64,000 nucleotides of DNA, taken from NCBI GenBank assembly GCA_964582525.1, contig CAZOSP010000001.1:19871-83870 (forward strand). Direction: 5' to 3'. Made by a program: the position numbers and the translations under genes. Origin of the DNA: BB31 sp964582525 (GTDB lineage Bacteria; Pseudomonadota; Gammaproteobacteria; Beggiatoales; Beggiatoaceae). The notes beneath the pieces were generated by a model, which saw only the letters and a list, made by a program, of their open reading frames with translations, ran no database searches and was not told where the DNA came from. Positions 42,637 to 51,451 of the stretch are shown one piece after another (position 1 is the stretch's first letter; every line of letters starts with the position of its first letter).

Positions 42637-45288
42637 TCAATCATCCTGACAAGTCGGTAAACTGAGGGTGAAAATAGTCCCGCCCTGCGCATTAGATTCT
42701 GCCCACAAGCGTCCCTCGTGGGCTTTGGCAATACTCAAGCAGACGGATAAGCCTAAACCAATGCCATGCGGTTTAGTGGTAAAAAACGAAGTAAATATTT
42801 GTTCCACCATGTCTTCGGGAAAGCCCGGTCCGGTGTCAATAACACGTATCCAGACAGCTTCTTGCGCGGCTTGATAGTGGGTTTTAATGGTCAATACACG
42901 TCGGCGGTCTTTGACTTCTTCTAAGGCGGCTAAGGCGTTGTGGGCTAAATTCAAAATCACCTGTTCAATCAAAATTTTATCCGCCATCACACAGGGCAAT
43001 TCTGGCTCTAATTCTAAGACAAGTGCAATATTGCGCCATTTGCTTTCAACTACAATGAGTTTTTCCGCGTCTTTGACTAATTGATTAATATCTAGGGTAT
43101 CTTTTTGCATTTCATTGCTACGGCTCAAAGCCCGTAAACGATGAATAATATCACCTGCATGTTGTGCTTCAAGATTGATTTTTTCTAAAGTGGTGTGGAT
43201 TTTTTCTTGTTTACCATTAGCAAACCCGCTGTCAATAAAACTTTGCAACAAATACTTGCAAGCCACACTGTAACTGGCAACAGCGGCTAAGGGTTGATTT
43301 AATTGATGCGCAATTTGTGCAGCCATTTCGCCTAACATACTAATGCGCGAGGTATGCGCAAGTTTTTCTATGTATTCACGCTCAAGGAGTTCCATGCGCT
43401 TACGTTCAAAAATTTCAGCTTTAAGTTGTTTATTCACCTCTTCTAATGCACTGGTACGCGCTTTAATCAAATACTCCAGATGTTTACGATAAGTCAGCAA
43501 CTCTTGTTCGGCTTTTTTGCGCTCGGTAATATCCTGCATCACACCGCGCAAAAATACACTGCGCGAAATTTCATCATACACCGGAACACTATAATCATTA
43601 ATCCAGATTTCTTCGCCATCATCTCGTAACATACGGTATTCACTAGAAAAAGGCGCGTCAACTGGCTCTGCGCTATGATGCAAAGAAGTTAAATAATTTT
43701 GATACTCAGCCAGCACCCGCCCGCGATCCTGTAAATGTAGATGTTGCCACCAGGTTTCTTGATTGGATAACCACAGGTCAGCAGAAATGCCCAATAATTT
43801 TTCAATTTGCGGGCTAATATACAGAATATAACTGCGATTTCTCAGGCTGGCTTCGTACACAGTGACCGGAATTTGTTCGACCAACACATGATATTTCGCC
43901 TCACTTTCTTGCAAAGCCCGCTCACTGTCTTCTAAAGCCAATAAAGACTCTTGCAATTTGTGCGTGCGTTCTGCCACCTTTTGTTCTAACAAGATAAAAG
44001 TATTGCGCATTTGCGCTGACATGTGCGCAAAGGCATTAGACAATTGTTGAATTTCAATAATATGACTACGCGGCAGCGAAAGCGGCCACTGCTCTGCCAT
44101 TAAGCGATCCGCTGCGCTACTCAATCCTTGTAGCGGACGTATAATCGCTTGCGCCAAACGCCAGCTTAACAGCAAAGCCAGCAACAACAGCGCAAGCGAC
44201 AGCCACAAAATCATGCGCTGATTTTTATGCACATGCTGCACAAATGCCGATTCTGGCAACACCACCACAATCAGCCAATCCAAACCAAAGGCATCCTTAA
44301 AAGGCGTGATTTTTAAGAACTGCAAATTGCCCTGCCAAGTAAACTCCGATGCCAGCGGCGTATCGATATGCTGCAAATCAGTAAAATGTTCTCGCAAAAA
44401 CGCCACCGTTGCGCGCACCAGTGGCTCTCCACTCTGTGACGCATAATGCTGCAACAAACGCCCATCCTGTCCCAAAGAAAAAGGTTGTCGCGCCTCTGAA
44501 CTCGCCACCATTAAACCATCCGGCTGGATTAAAAAAGTATGTAATTTGTGCGTATCCTGATTATGCTGCATTTCTAAGGAACGCATAAATTCACTCAAGC
44601 GCGACAAGCGCAACTCGGTCATCAATACGCCGCGCAGTTGCCTTGTTTCTATTTGCTCCGCGTTCTGCGTAGAGGCAAACCAAGGTTGACTTAAAGAAAA
44701 TCCGGTCTCAGGTAAATAAGGGATTAAATAAAAGCCGCTCCAGCGCATTTCTTGAGCCGTTTCAGCCACCTGAAACCAAGCTTCATTACGCGCATCCAAG
44801 TGCGGCAAGGAAGCCACCTGCTTACAGCGTTGACCGTCAGGCTCAAACACCCGATTCAGCCCTGCCTTAAAATGTTCCGTCATCAACATCCGCACCACGC
44901 CATCTTCTTGACGCTGCGCACTGATCAAGCCCCCCTCCGGGCTGGCTAAACTGATCGCATTCAATTCCGGAAATAACTGCAACTGCTGGCATAGGCTACG
45001 CCCGATGAGATGCGCCTGTTGCGGGTCCAATACGCCCAACTGAAGCGCGTTAAAGACCGATTGATTGACCAAATACGGCACGCTCAAATAACGCCGCAAA
45101 TGTTCTTCAATACGTGCTGTCACCTCATTGCGCAAGGTCAGCGTAGTTTCTTTAATCACCTGCTGCGTATTGGTAAACGATAAATAACTGGTCAACCCCG
45201 CCGTGACCAAAATCAAGCCCATGACGGGCAACAGCAACGCACTATGCAAAGACACATTACGCCAGTGCGCGGGTAGCAAAAATTTCAT
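42637..45288 (-). CDS. Sensor histidine kinase with extracytoplasmic sensor and PAS domain
   Basis: An 883-residue membrane kinase. A first helix lies at about 18-38; a large periplasmic Cache-like sensor follows (about 40-355), then a second helix (about 360-380), a HAMP-like linker, and a PAS/PAC domain (about 470-600). A FixL/DctB-type dimerisation domain has the phosphorylated His661 in AHQLNQPLAAVA; the ATPase domain has NLAHNALAAL, DTGPGFP and GIGLGLSVC. It is the likely partner of the regulator downstream. The start overlaps the XdhC-like stop (ATGA), so the pair is translationally coupled to an unusual neighbour. Confidence 0.88.
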   Translation of the reverse strand: MKFLLPAHWRNVSLHSALLLPVMGLILVTAGLTSYLSFTNTQQVIKETTLTLRNEVTARIEEHLRRYLSVPYLVNQSVFNALQLGVLDPQQAHLIGRSLCQQLQLFPELNAISLASPEGGLISAQRQEDGVVRMLMTEHFKAGLNRVFEPDGQRCKQVASLPHLDARNEAWFQVAETAQEMRWSGFYLIPYLPETGFSLSQPWFASTQNAEQIETRQLRGVLMTELRLSRLSEFMRSLEMQHNQDTHKLHTFLIQPDGLMVASSEARQPFSLGQDGRLLQHYASQSGEPLVRATVAFLREHFTDLQHIDTPLASEFTWQGNLQFLKITPFKDAFGLDWLIVVVLPESAFVQHVHKNQRMILWLSLALLLLALLLSWRLAQAIIRPLQGLSSAADRLMAEQWPLSLPRSHIIEIQQLSNAFAHMSAQMRNTFILLEQKVAERTHKLQESLLALEDSERALQESEAKYHVLVEQIPVTVYEASLRNRSYILYISPQIEKLLGISADLWLSNQETWWQHLHLQDRGRVLAEYQNYLTSLHHSAEPVDAPFSSEYRMLRDDGEEIWINDYSVPVYDEISRSVFLRGVMQDITERKKAEQELLTYRKHLEYLIKARTSALEEVNKQLKAEIFERKRMELLEREYIEKLAHTSRISMLGEMAAQIAHQLNQPLAAVASYSVACKYLLQSFIDSGFANGKQEKIHTTLEKINLEAQHAGDIIHRLRALSRSNEMQKDTLDINQLVKDAEKLIVVESKWRNIALVLELEPELPCVMADKILIEQVILNLAHNALAALEEVKDRRRVLTIKTHYQAAQEAVWIRVIDTGPGFPEDMVEQIFTSFFTTKPHGIGLGLSVCLSIAKAHEGRLWAESNAQGGTIFTLSLPTCQDD

Positions 45289-46220
45289 AAGCGATTTCTA
45301 ATAGCCGTGACTTCAGCCAAAGCAGACAAGGCAATTTCAGGCGGCGTATGGCTGCCTATCGGTAAACCCACTGGCGCGTGTAAACGCGCCACCTGTGCTG
45401 GCGACACCTCTAATTCGAGTAACCGTGCGCGGCGCGATGCACTACTGCGCCGCGACCCCAATGCTCCAACATAAAAAGCCGGCGAAGCCAATGCCGCCAG
45501 CAATGCCAAATCATCCAATTTAGGATCATGTGTCAAGGTGATGACCGCGTTACGATCATCGCGCACATGCGCCAACACTGCATCGTCGGGCATTTGCGTA
45601 TCTAACACACAATCCGCCACCCCCCAACTGTGCGCGTAATGTTCACGCGGATCACAAATAATCACACGATAATTCAACGCCAACGCAAACTGCGCCAAAT
45701 AATGCGCAATCTGTCCCGCGCCGATCAACAACAACTGCCAAGCCGGACCATACACCTGCCGCAACACCCCGTTTTCCCAGCGCAAAGGCAGCTCCGTTTC
45801 AGCGGTAAAAAATTGCACTTCGCCGCTTGCCAAACACACCTGTCGCCCGATCAATTGCCGTGCAGACAAAGCCTGCAACAACGGTTCAATTTGCCCAAGC
45901 TGTCGAATGGGTTCTTGCAACACTTGCATAGTTCCGCCACAAGGCAGACCAAACCGCTGCGCATCTTCTGTTTGCACGCCATACTCAAGCGTAGAAATCT
46001 GCTGAAATGCCCCCGCCAACACCCGCTCGCGCAAATTTTCCTCGACACAACCGCCCGATACCGATCCCACCAGGCAGCCGTCCTCGCGTATCGCCAGTAA
46101 AGCCCCGACCGGACGCGGTGCCGCGCCCCAAGTGTGCAGCAGCGTGAATAAATGCGCTGACTGTCCTGCCGCCAGCCAATCGCGCAGCGTTTGAAAAACC
46201 TCAAGTTCAGTGTATTGCAT
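45285..46220 (-). CDS. XdhC/CoxI-family protein
   Basis: A 311-residue protein. The N-terminal XdhC domain has SAPRPxG-like APRPVGALLAI and GSVSGGCVEENL; the C-terminal Rossmann domain has LLIGAGQIAHYL and YVGALGSRRS. Family members insert or sulfurate the molybdenum cofactor of xanthine dehydrogenase-type enzymes. No such enzyme is encoded here; instead the gene is fused by a 4-bp overlap to a two-component system, so regulation by purine or molybdenum status is conceivable but unproven. ATG 46220 fits the family N-terminus; the frame extends to 46286. Confidence 0.85.
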   Translation of the reverse strand: MQYTELEVFQTLRDWLAAGQSAHLFTLLHTWGAAPRPVGALLAIREDGCLVGSVSGGCVEENLRERVLAGAFQQISTLEYGVQTEDAQRFGLPCGGTMQVLQEPIRQLGQIEPLLQALSARQLIGRQVCLASGEVQFFTAETELPLRWENGVLRQVYGPAWQLLLIGAGQIAHYLAQFALALNYRVIICDPREHYAHSWGVADCVLDTQMPDDAVLAHVRDDRNAVITLTHDPKLDDLALLAALASPAFYVGALGSRRSSASRRARLLELEVSPAQVARLHAPVGLPIGSHTPPEIALSALAEVTAIRNRL

Positions 46221-46300
46221 CGTGTTTTCAATCAAAGTAGTCCATGAACGCCGGATTATAGCGCAAGCGGCGAGCCGGACGCGCATTTCAGCAAGATAGC

Positions 46301-46834
46301 TTAACGACGCTTTAGCAACACATAAACAGCCCCAGTGCCACCGTCAAAAGCCCGTGCAGAAGAAAAGGCTAGGACCCGATCATGTTGACGTAGCCAGTTG
46401 TTTACTTTATTTTTTAGCACGGGTTGCTTGTCTTTTGAACCATAGCCCTTGCCGTGAATAATGCGTACACAGTAGATGTTTTGATAGCGGCATTCTTGCA
46501 GAAAAAGCGAGATTTCGCGCCGCGCTTCAATGGCGGTTAAGCCGTGTAAATCGAGTTCCGCGCCAATACTGTACTGCCCGCGCCGCAGTTTGCGCAATAC
46601 GCCTTGCTGTACGCCCGGCTTGAGGTACACCAACTCTTCTCCCGTTTCCAATTCTGACATGTCGTGAGTGTGCGACAGCATGTCGTCAAGCACTTGCAAA
46701 TCATCCCGATAACGCTGGCGTGGCACTGCTTTAGGCGGTTTTTTGTTGAGCAGGATGGTGTCTTGTTCGACGGGTTTCACATCGCTGAGCATTTGGCGAA
46801 ACAAAGATACATCATCGTCGCTTGGTTTTTTCAT
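46301..46834 (-). CDS. Smr-domain protein
   Basis: A 177-residue protein with a disordered N-terminal half and a C-terminal Smr domain (about 92-177) carrying LDLHGLT, IHGKG and GGTGAVYV, the set seen in SmrA/YdaL endonucleases. Smr domains nick DNA or cleave mRNA on stalled ribosomes. It lies 80 bp upstream of the XdhC-like gene on the same strand and may head that transcript. Confidence 0.88.
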   Translation of the reverse strand: MKKPSDDDVSLFRQMLSDVKPVEQDTILLNKKPPKAVPRQRYRDDLQVLDDMLSHTHDMSELETGEELVYLKPGVQQGVLRKLRRGQYSIGAELDLHGLTAIEARREISLFLQECRYQNIYCVRIIHGKGYGSKDKQPVLKNKVNNWLRQHDRVLAFSSARAFDGGTGAVYVLLKRR

Positions 46835-46880
46835 AAGTTCGTCAAAAAATCGGTTTATAGTGGCGCGGATTGCGCCAAAG

Positions 46881-46907
46881 CCTTCTAGGTTTTGAAAACC
46901 TAGAAGG
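46881..46907. repeat. CCTTCTAGGTTTT palindrome, intergenic copy
   Basis: Perfect 13-base arms around a single G, identical in sequence to the core of the palindrome inside the ychJ-like gene (851-881). It lies 46 bp upstream of the Smr gene start. Confidence 0.9.
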
Positions 46908-46945
46908 TTTACGCCCGCCTGAAACTGTTCTCAGGGAGAGTTTTA

Positions 46946-47009
46946 AGCACTTAAAATCCAAGTCGTTGCAGCACACTTAAAGCAAAAAATGCAGTTGTCT
47001 TTCGGGTAT
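46946..47009 (-). repeat. Dispersed element upstream of phosphatase gene
   Basis: Reverse-strand copy of the 33-bp element (46978-47009), preceded by ACTTAAAATCCAAG, which also lies inside the 30171-30355 element. This shows the two loci share a longer repeat with the same internal layout. Confidence 0.7.
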
Positions 47010-47087
47010 GATATAGATTTTCAGATAATTAAATTGCCTTCCGCAAACCTGAATAGCAAAATCAATGACTTGCATGAATACGCTTTA

Positions 47088-47213
47088 CCGACATTCCGCA
47101 CATGCTACAGATAACCATTTGATTTAATTATTATATTCATTTAGCTTATAACTAAATAAGTTAAACTTTAAACTTAAAAATCAAATAGTTGAAAGGGGTA
47201 TGCGGAATGTCGG
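47088..47213. mobile_element. 126-bp foldback MITE with target duplication
   Basis: Terminal inverted repeats of 13 perfect bases (CCGACATTCCGCA at 47088-47100; complement at 47201-47213). A second inner arm pair matches at 12 of 13 (AACCATTTGATTT). The element is flanked on both sides by the direct repeat GCTTTA (47082-47087 and 47214-47219), a 6-bp target duplication. The interior is AT-rich and non-coding. It lies about 70 bp upstream of the phosphatase gene. Confidence 0.8.
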
Positions 47214-47285
47214 GCTTTAGCTAAAATCAATAACTTACAGGCTTTTACAGAGTTTTCAGTATCGTTTTCAACAAGGTATCGAATA

Positions 47286-49208
47286 ATGTTCAACAGGGTG
47301 ATGTTTTTTAAGACTAATACGATTTATTTGATGATGGGCATTTTGCTATTTATCAGCGTTGTCTTCGCCAGTCTTGGATTGTGGGTATTTTATCAGCTTC
47401 AAAGTGAGCGTTTTAAGGAAAATGCCCTTCAACAACAGCAGGGCAAAGCCAAACGTATTGCCGAAGGATTAGAGGATTATTTACGCATTGCCACCCAGTT
47501 ATCGCGTTCCATTACCAGTTTGGTCGCGCCGTTGCGGGCGGATAAGGCGGCGGTGGAAATTCTCTTGCGGCGCATGTTGCGCTCTGCGCCCGAAGAAATG
47601 ATTTATGGTATTGGGGCTTGGTATGAACCTTATCAGTTTGACAAAAATAGTGAGTTTTTTGGTCCTTATGTGCATCGCGGCAATCGTTTAGATGCGCCGC
47701 TGATTTTAACCTACGAGTGGTGTACAGCGGACTACAATTTTCCCCAGCATGATTGGTATTTGGCGGGCAAACAGGCGCGTGGCAAAACGGTGTTTACTGA
47801 GCCTTATTTTGATACGAATCTGGTGTATATGACCGCCAGCCGCGCTTTTTATGATGAAGAAGGCAACTTTGTCGGTGTCACCAGCGTCGATATGGTGCTG
47901 CCGCTGCTGCAAAAATTTGTCGAACAATACAATATTTCGCAGCAAGCCACTGTGTATGTGGTCACTGCCCGCGGCAAGGTGTTCGTGCATCCACAAGAGG
48001 CGGAGTTGCTGGCTTATGCACGCGCTCAGGGGCGGCAGGTGAGCAATATTTTAGATGTACAAGAGACGGATTTAATGGGGTTTTTATCAGCACGCGCCGC
48101 CCCTGAGCAGGTCATCGTTGCGACCCGTGTTGATGAAGTCAATTGGCGCGTATTTATCGCCGATGACCAATCAACTGTGTTTCATCAAGTCGGTGAACTG
48201 CGGCGCAATTTGCTGTGGGGCGGCGGCTTGTTATGGTTAGTTTTTTTGTTTTTATTGGGCTTGTTAGTGCAAGCCCACAAAACCCGCGCCAAACATCATC
48301 GGCTTAAAGAAAAATTAAAAGAACAAGTGCAGAAACAACAGCTTTTGCAAGAAGTGAATGAAGCTTTAGAAGTTAAAGTCAAGCAACGCACGGGCGAATT
48401 GGAAGCCGCCAACCAACAAATTTCGCAGCTTAATGCACGGCTCCAAAAAGAAAATCTGCGCATGGGTGCAGAGCTTGATATTAGCCGCCACTTGCAGCAA
48501 ATGGTGCTGCCTACGCAAGCAGAACTGCGGCGCATTCCGCATCTGGACATTGCCGCTTTTATGCAGCCGGCAACCGAAATCGGCGGCGATTATTATGATG
48601 TGCTACTGCATCAAGGCAGGGTCAAAATTGGCATTGGTGATGTCACCGGACACGGCTTAGAAAGCGGCGTGTTAATGCTTATGGTACAAATGGCGGTGCG
48701 TACATTGTTGGTCAATAACGTCACAGAACCGCGGGTATTTTTGCAAGTACTGAATCGCGCTTTATACGACAATGTGCAGCGCATCGGTTCGGACAAAAAC
48801 CTCACTTTGGCATTGCTGGATTATCATCAAGGGCGGATTACGGTCAGTGGGCAGCACGAAGAAATCTTGATTGTGCGCAAAAATGGGCATGTAGAAAGTT
48901 TAGACACGCTAGATTTAGGCTTTATGGTCGGTTTGATCGACGACATCAGCAGCTTATTGGGGCAGGCGCATATTAGCTTGGAGCTGGGCGACGGTGTGGT
49001 GCTATACACCGATGGCATCACCGAAGCGCGTAATGAGTGCGAAGAAATGTACGGTTTAGCGCGTTTGCAAGCCGCCGTTGCGCGCCATTGGCACAAAGCC
49101 GATGCGCAACAAATCCAGCAAGCGGTGATAATCGACCTGCTAAATTATATCGGCGATGCGGTGGTCAATGACGACATCACGCTGCTGGTGCTACGGCGGC
49201 GCATTTAG
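47286..49208 (+). CDS. SpoIIE-type serine phosphatase with Cache sensor
   Basis: A 640-residue membrane protein. One helix (about 14-36) leads into a periplasmic dCache sensor (about 45-300; WYLAGKQARGKTVFTEPYFD), a second helix follows (about 308-330), then a coiled coil (335-400) and a PP2C/SpoIIE phosphatase domain (about 420-638; GGDYYDV, GDVTGHGLESG, YTDGITEA, DDITLLVLRR). Such proteins dephosphorylate anti-anti-sigma factors in partner-switching pathways (RsbU type). No anti-sigma or STAS gene is adjacent. AAGGT precedes the ATG. Confidence 0.88.
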   Translation: MFNRVMFFKTNTIYLMMGILLFISVVFASLGLWVFYQLQSERFKENALQQQQGKAKRIAEGLEDYLRIATQLSRSITSLVAPLRADKAAVEILLRRMLRSAPEEMIYGIGAWYEPYQFDKNSEFFGPYVHRGNRLDAPLILTYEWCTADYNFPQHDWYLAGKQARGKTVFTEPYFDTNLVYMTASRAFYDEEGNFVGVTSVDMVLPLLQKFVEQYNISQQATVYVVTARGKVFVHPQEAELLAYARAQGRQVSNILDVQETDLMGFLSARAAPEQVIVATRVDEVNWRVFIADDQSTVFHQVGELRRNLLWGGGLLWLVFLFLLGLLVQAHKTRAKHHRLKEKLKEQVQKQQLLQEVNEALEVKVKQRTGELEAANQQISQLNARLQKENLRMGAELDISRHLQQMVLPTQAELRRIPHLDIAAFMQPATEIGGDYYDVLLHQGRVKIGIGDVTGHGLESGVLMLMVQMAVRTLLVNNVTEPRVFLQVLNRALYDNVQRIGSDKNLTLALLDYHQGRITVSGQHEEILIVRKNGHVESLDTLDLGFMVGLIDDISSLLGQAHISLELGDGVVLYTDGITEARNECEEMYGLARLQAAVARHWHKADAQQIQQAVIIDLLNYIGDAVVNDDITLLVLRRRI

Positions 49209-49234
49209 GTAATGCCAACGGCTTGTCTGGCGCT

Positions 49235-50647
49235 TTAACGGCGCAGCAAAATGGTCAAAACACTGTCGCCGCGCAACAATTTAATGCCAATACTAGACAG
49301 CCGATGGCTGAAGATGTCTTGCAAATCCGCCAAACTTTCGATGCTAAGCCGATTCACTGACAAGAAAACATCACCTGGGCGCAAGCCCGCTTCCCACGCA
49401 TGACTTTGTGGCTTGACGTGCTTGACCTGCACCCGATGCAACTTACCGCGTGACGTGGGCAATTCTATCTCAACAAAACGCGCCCCTTTGAAATATGCCG
49501 CAACCTCTTCGCCCGCCAGACTGGGTTCTGCTTCAATACGCGCTGTCAGACTGAGTTCGCGCCCCTTGCGCATAATATCAAGCCGCACCCGCTCGCCAAC
49601 CCGCAGCAAACCAATACGATTACGCAAATCAGCCGAATGATTCACCACCCGCCGCGCTATGTGAGTAATTACATCGCCCATCTGCAAACCCGCTTGCGCC
49701 GCAGCCGAATCCGCTTTGACGTCGATCACCACCGCACCCTTATTGTTATCTAGGCGAAACGCCGCGGCTAAATCCGGCGTAATGTCCTGCACCTCCACGC
49801 CCAACACGCCGCGCCGCACTTCGCCATAAGCCAACAGATGTTCGACAATTTTCATGCTCATGTTGATAGGAATGGCAAAGCCGATGCCGACATTACCACC
49901 GCCAGGGGCGAGAATGGCGGTATTAATACCGATTAACGCACCGCGCAAATCGACCAAAGGACCGCCCGAATTGCCCGGATTAATGGACGCATCGGTTTGA
50001 ATAAAATCCTCATAGCCTTCAATGCCTAAGCCAGTGCGCCCCAACGCGCTGACAATGCCGGAAGTAACCGTTTGGCTGAGTCCGAAAGGATTACCAATCG
50101 CCAGCACAAAATCGCCGACGCGCAATTGATCGGAATTACCCAAAGGCAGCGCTTGCAGCTTGTCGTGAGGAATTTCCAGCAAAGCAATATCGGTTTCCGC
50201 ATCCGCGCCCAGCAGTTTCGCGCTGAGGCTCCGCCCATCTTGCAAAGTCACGGTAATTTCATCAGCTTTATCAATCACATGATGGTTTGTCACCACATGC
50301 CCTTTAGACGCATCAATAATCACCCCTGAGCCTAGACTTTGATTTCTGCGCACCCGCGGACGGTCGGGTAAATCAAAAAAATGGCGAAAGAAGGGATCGC
50401 TAAACAGGGGGCTTTCCTGTTCGCGGATCAGCGTTGTGGTGGAAATATTCACCACTGCCGGCGTGACTTTTTCCAGCATCGGCGCAAGACTGGGCAGGCT
50501 TTGCTGACTGCCGTCGGGCAAAAACCCCATAACCGGCAAAGCCACTGTGTGGGTTTGCGCTCGAGCGACCGAGTCTGTTTCAAAAGCTGCCGAACAACTG
50601 ACGCTTAACAGGGCTAACAGCAAGGAAAATAAGGTATTTTTTGTCAT
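49235..50647 (-). CDS. DegP/DegQ-type periplasmic serine protease
   Basis: A 470-residue HtrA-family protease/chaperone. A signal peptide (1-21) is followed by a trypsin-like domain with catalytic His123, Asp153 and Ser227 (NPGNSGGPL). Two PDZ domains follow (about 255-345 and 375-468). It degrades misfolded envelope proteins. AAGGA precedes the ATG. The gene converges on the phosphatase gene with 26 bp between stops and diverges from the Sel1 gene. Confidence 0.92.
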   Translation of the reverse strand: MTKNTLFSLLLALLSVSCSAAFETDSVARAQTHTVALPVMGFLPDGSQQSLPSLAPMLEKVTPAVVNISTTTLIREQESPLFSDPFFRHFFDLPDRPRVRRNQSLGSGVIIDASKGHVVTNHHVIDKADEITVTLQDGRSLSAKLLGADAETDIALLEIPHDKLQALPLGNSDQLRVGDFVLAIGNPFGLSQTVTSGIVSALGRTGLGIEGYEDFIQTDASINPGNSGGPLVDLRGALIGINTAILAPGGGNVGIGFAIPINMSMKIVEHLLAYGEVRRGVLGVEVQDITPDLAAAFRLDNNKGAVVIDVKADSAAAQAGLQMGDVITHIARRVVNHSADLRNRIGLLRVGERVRLDIMRKGRELSLTARIEAEPSLAGEEVAAYFKGARFVEIELPTSRGKLHRVQVKHVKPQSHAWEAGLRPGDVFLSVNRLSIESLADLQDIFSHRLSSIGIKLLRGDSVLTILLRR

Positions 50648-50803
50648 AAAAGAAGTCCTTGTTTAAAATTGTCAAGTGCAACCAAGTTTGAAGCTAAAGA
50701 CAAAAATAGGGTTACATTTGAGGCTTTAAAGCCAACGGATTTGTTTAGCGGATGAGCAATCCCCATATTTCACTCAACATTTTTCTAGCAACAGGAGACA
50801 AGC

Positions 50804-51235
50804 ATGAATGCCGATCAAGAAATGAGCTTAAACAGTGGTATTAGCGCGTTTGAAAGCAAACAATTTGCGCGTGCCTATGATCTATTAGAACCGCTGGCAG
50901 CGGCTGGCAATGCGGAAGCCCAGTATCGCCTCGCCATCATGTTACAAAACGGACTAGGTATGGTGGCTAATCGAGAAAAAGCCGTCTATTACATGCAGAA
51001 CGCCGCCGCGCAAGAACACGCGCTGGCACAGCACGGCTTAGGTTTTATGTATATGGAAGGCGAGGGCGTGGCGCAAGACGGTGTGGAAGCGGCAAAGTGG
51101 TTTGGCAAAGCAGCCGAACAAGGGCTTATTGGCTCAATGACGACTTTAGCCGGCATGTACGAGCAGGGCATGGGGGTAGAAAAAAATCCCACAGAAGCCC
51201 AGCGTTTGTATCAATTAGCCGGATTTGAGGTATAA
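50804..51235 (+). CDS. Sel1-repeat protein
   Basis: A 143-residue protein built almost entirely of about three Sel1-like repeats (for example AEAQYRLAIMLQNG, ALAQHGLGFMYMEG, IGSMTTLAGMYEQG). No signal peptide is seen, so it is probably a cytoplasmic protein-interaction scaffold. GGAGA precedes the ATG. Partner unknown. Confidence 0.88.
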   Translation: MNADQEMSLNSGISAFESKQFARAYDLLEPLAAAGNAEAQYRLAIMLQNGLGMVANREKAVYYMQNAAAQEHALAQHGLGFMYMEGEGVAQDGVEAAKWFGKAAEQGLIGSMTTLAGMYEQGMGVEKNPTEAQRLYQLAGFEV

Positions 51236-51286
51236 GTGCTATCGGTTTGCGTTGATAGACTGCGCCCGCCCGAAACCGGTAGTGTG

Positions 51287-51432
51287 CTTCGACATCTTTT
51301 CGTCGCGCACGCGGGACGATGACACGCTGCCGAGCATTCGCGTTCGCGCCGCATTCCCAAGTGGCACTTGGGAACGAGGACGCGGCGCAAACCCTACGGG
51401 CTATATATCCTCACAACCCGCTAGAAACTGCA
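51287..51432. repeat. Repeat cluster between Sel1 and M42 genes
   Basis: Holds the palindrome TTCCCAAGTGGCACTTGGGAA (51352-51372), a reverse copy of the GCGAATGCTCGGCAGC segment found at 59958-60000 and 61107-61140, and a partial 33-bp element (GCTAGAAACTGCAT, ending 51432). It fills most of the 216-bp gap. Confidence 0.65.
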
Positions 51433-51451
51433 TGACACAAGGAAGCTAAAC

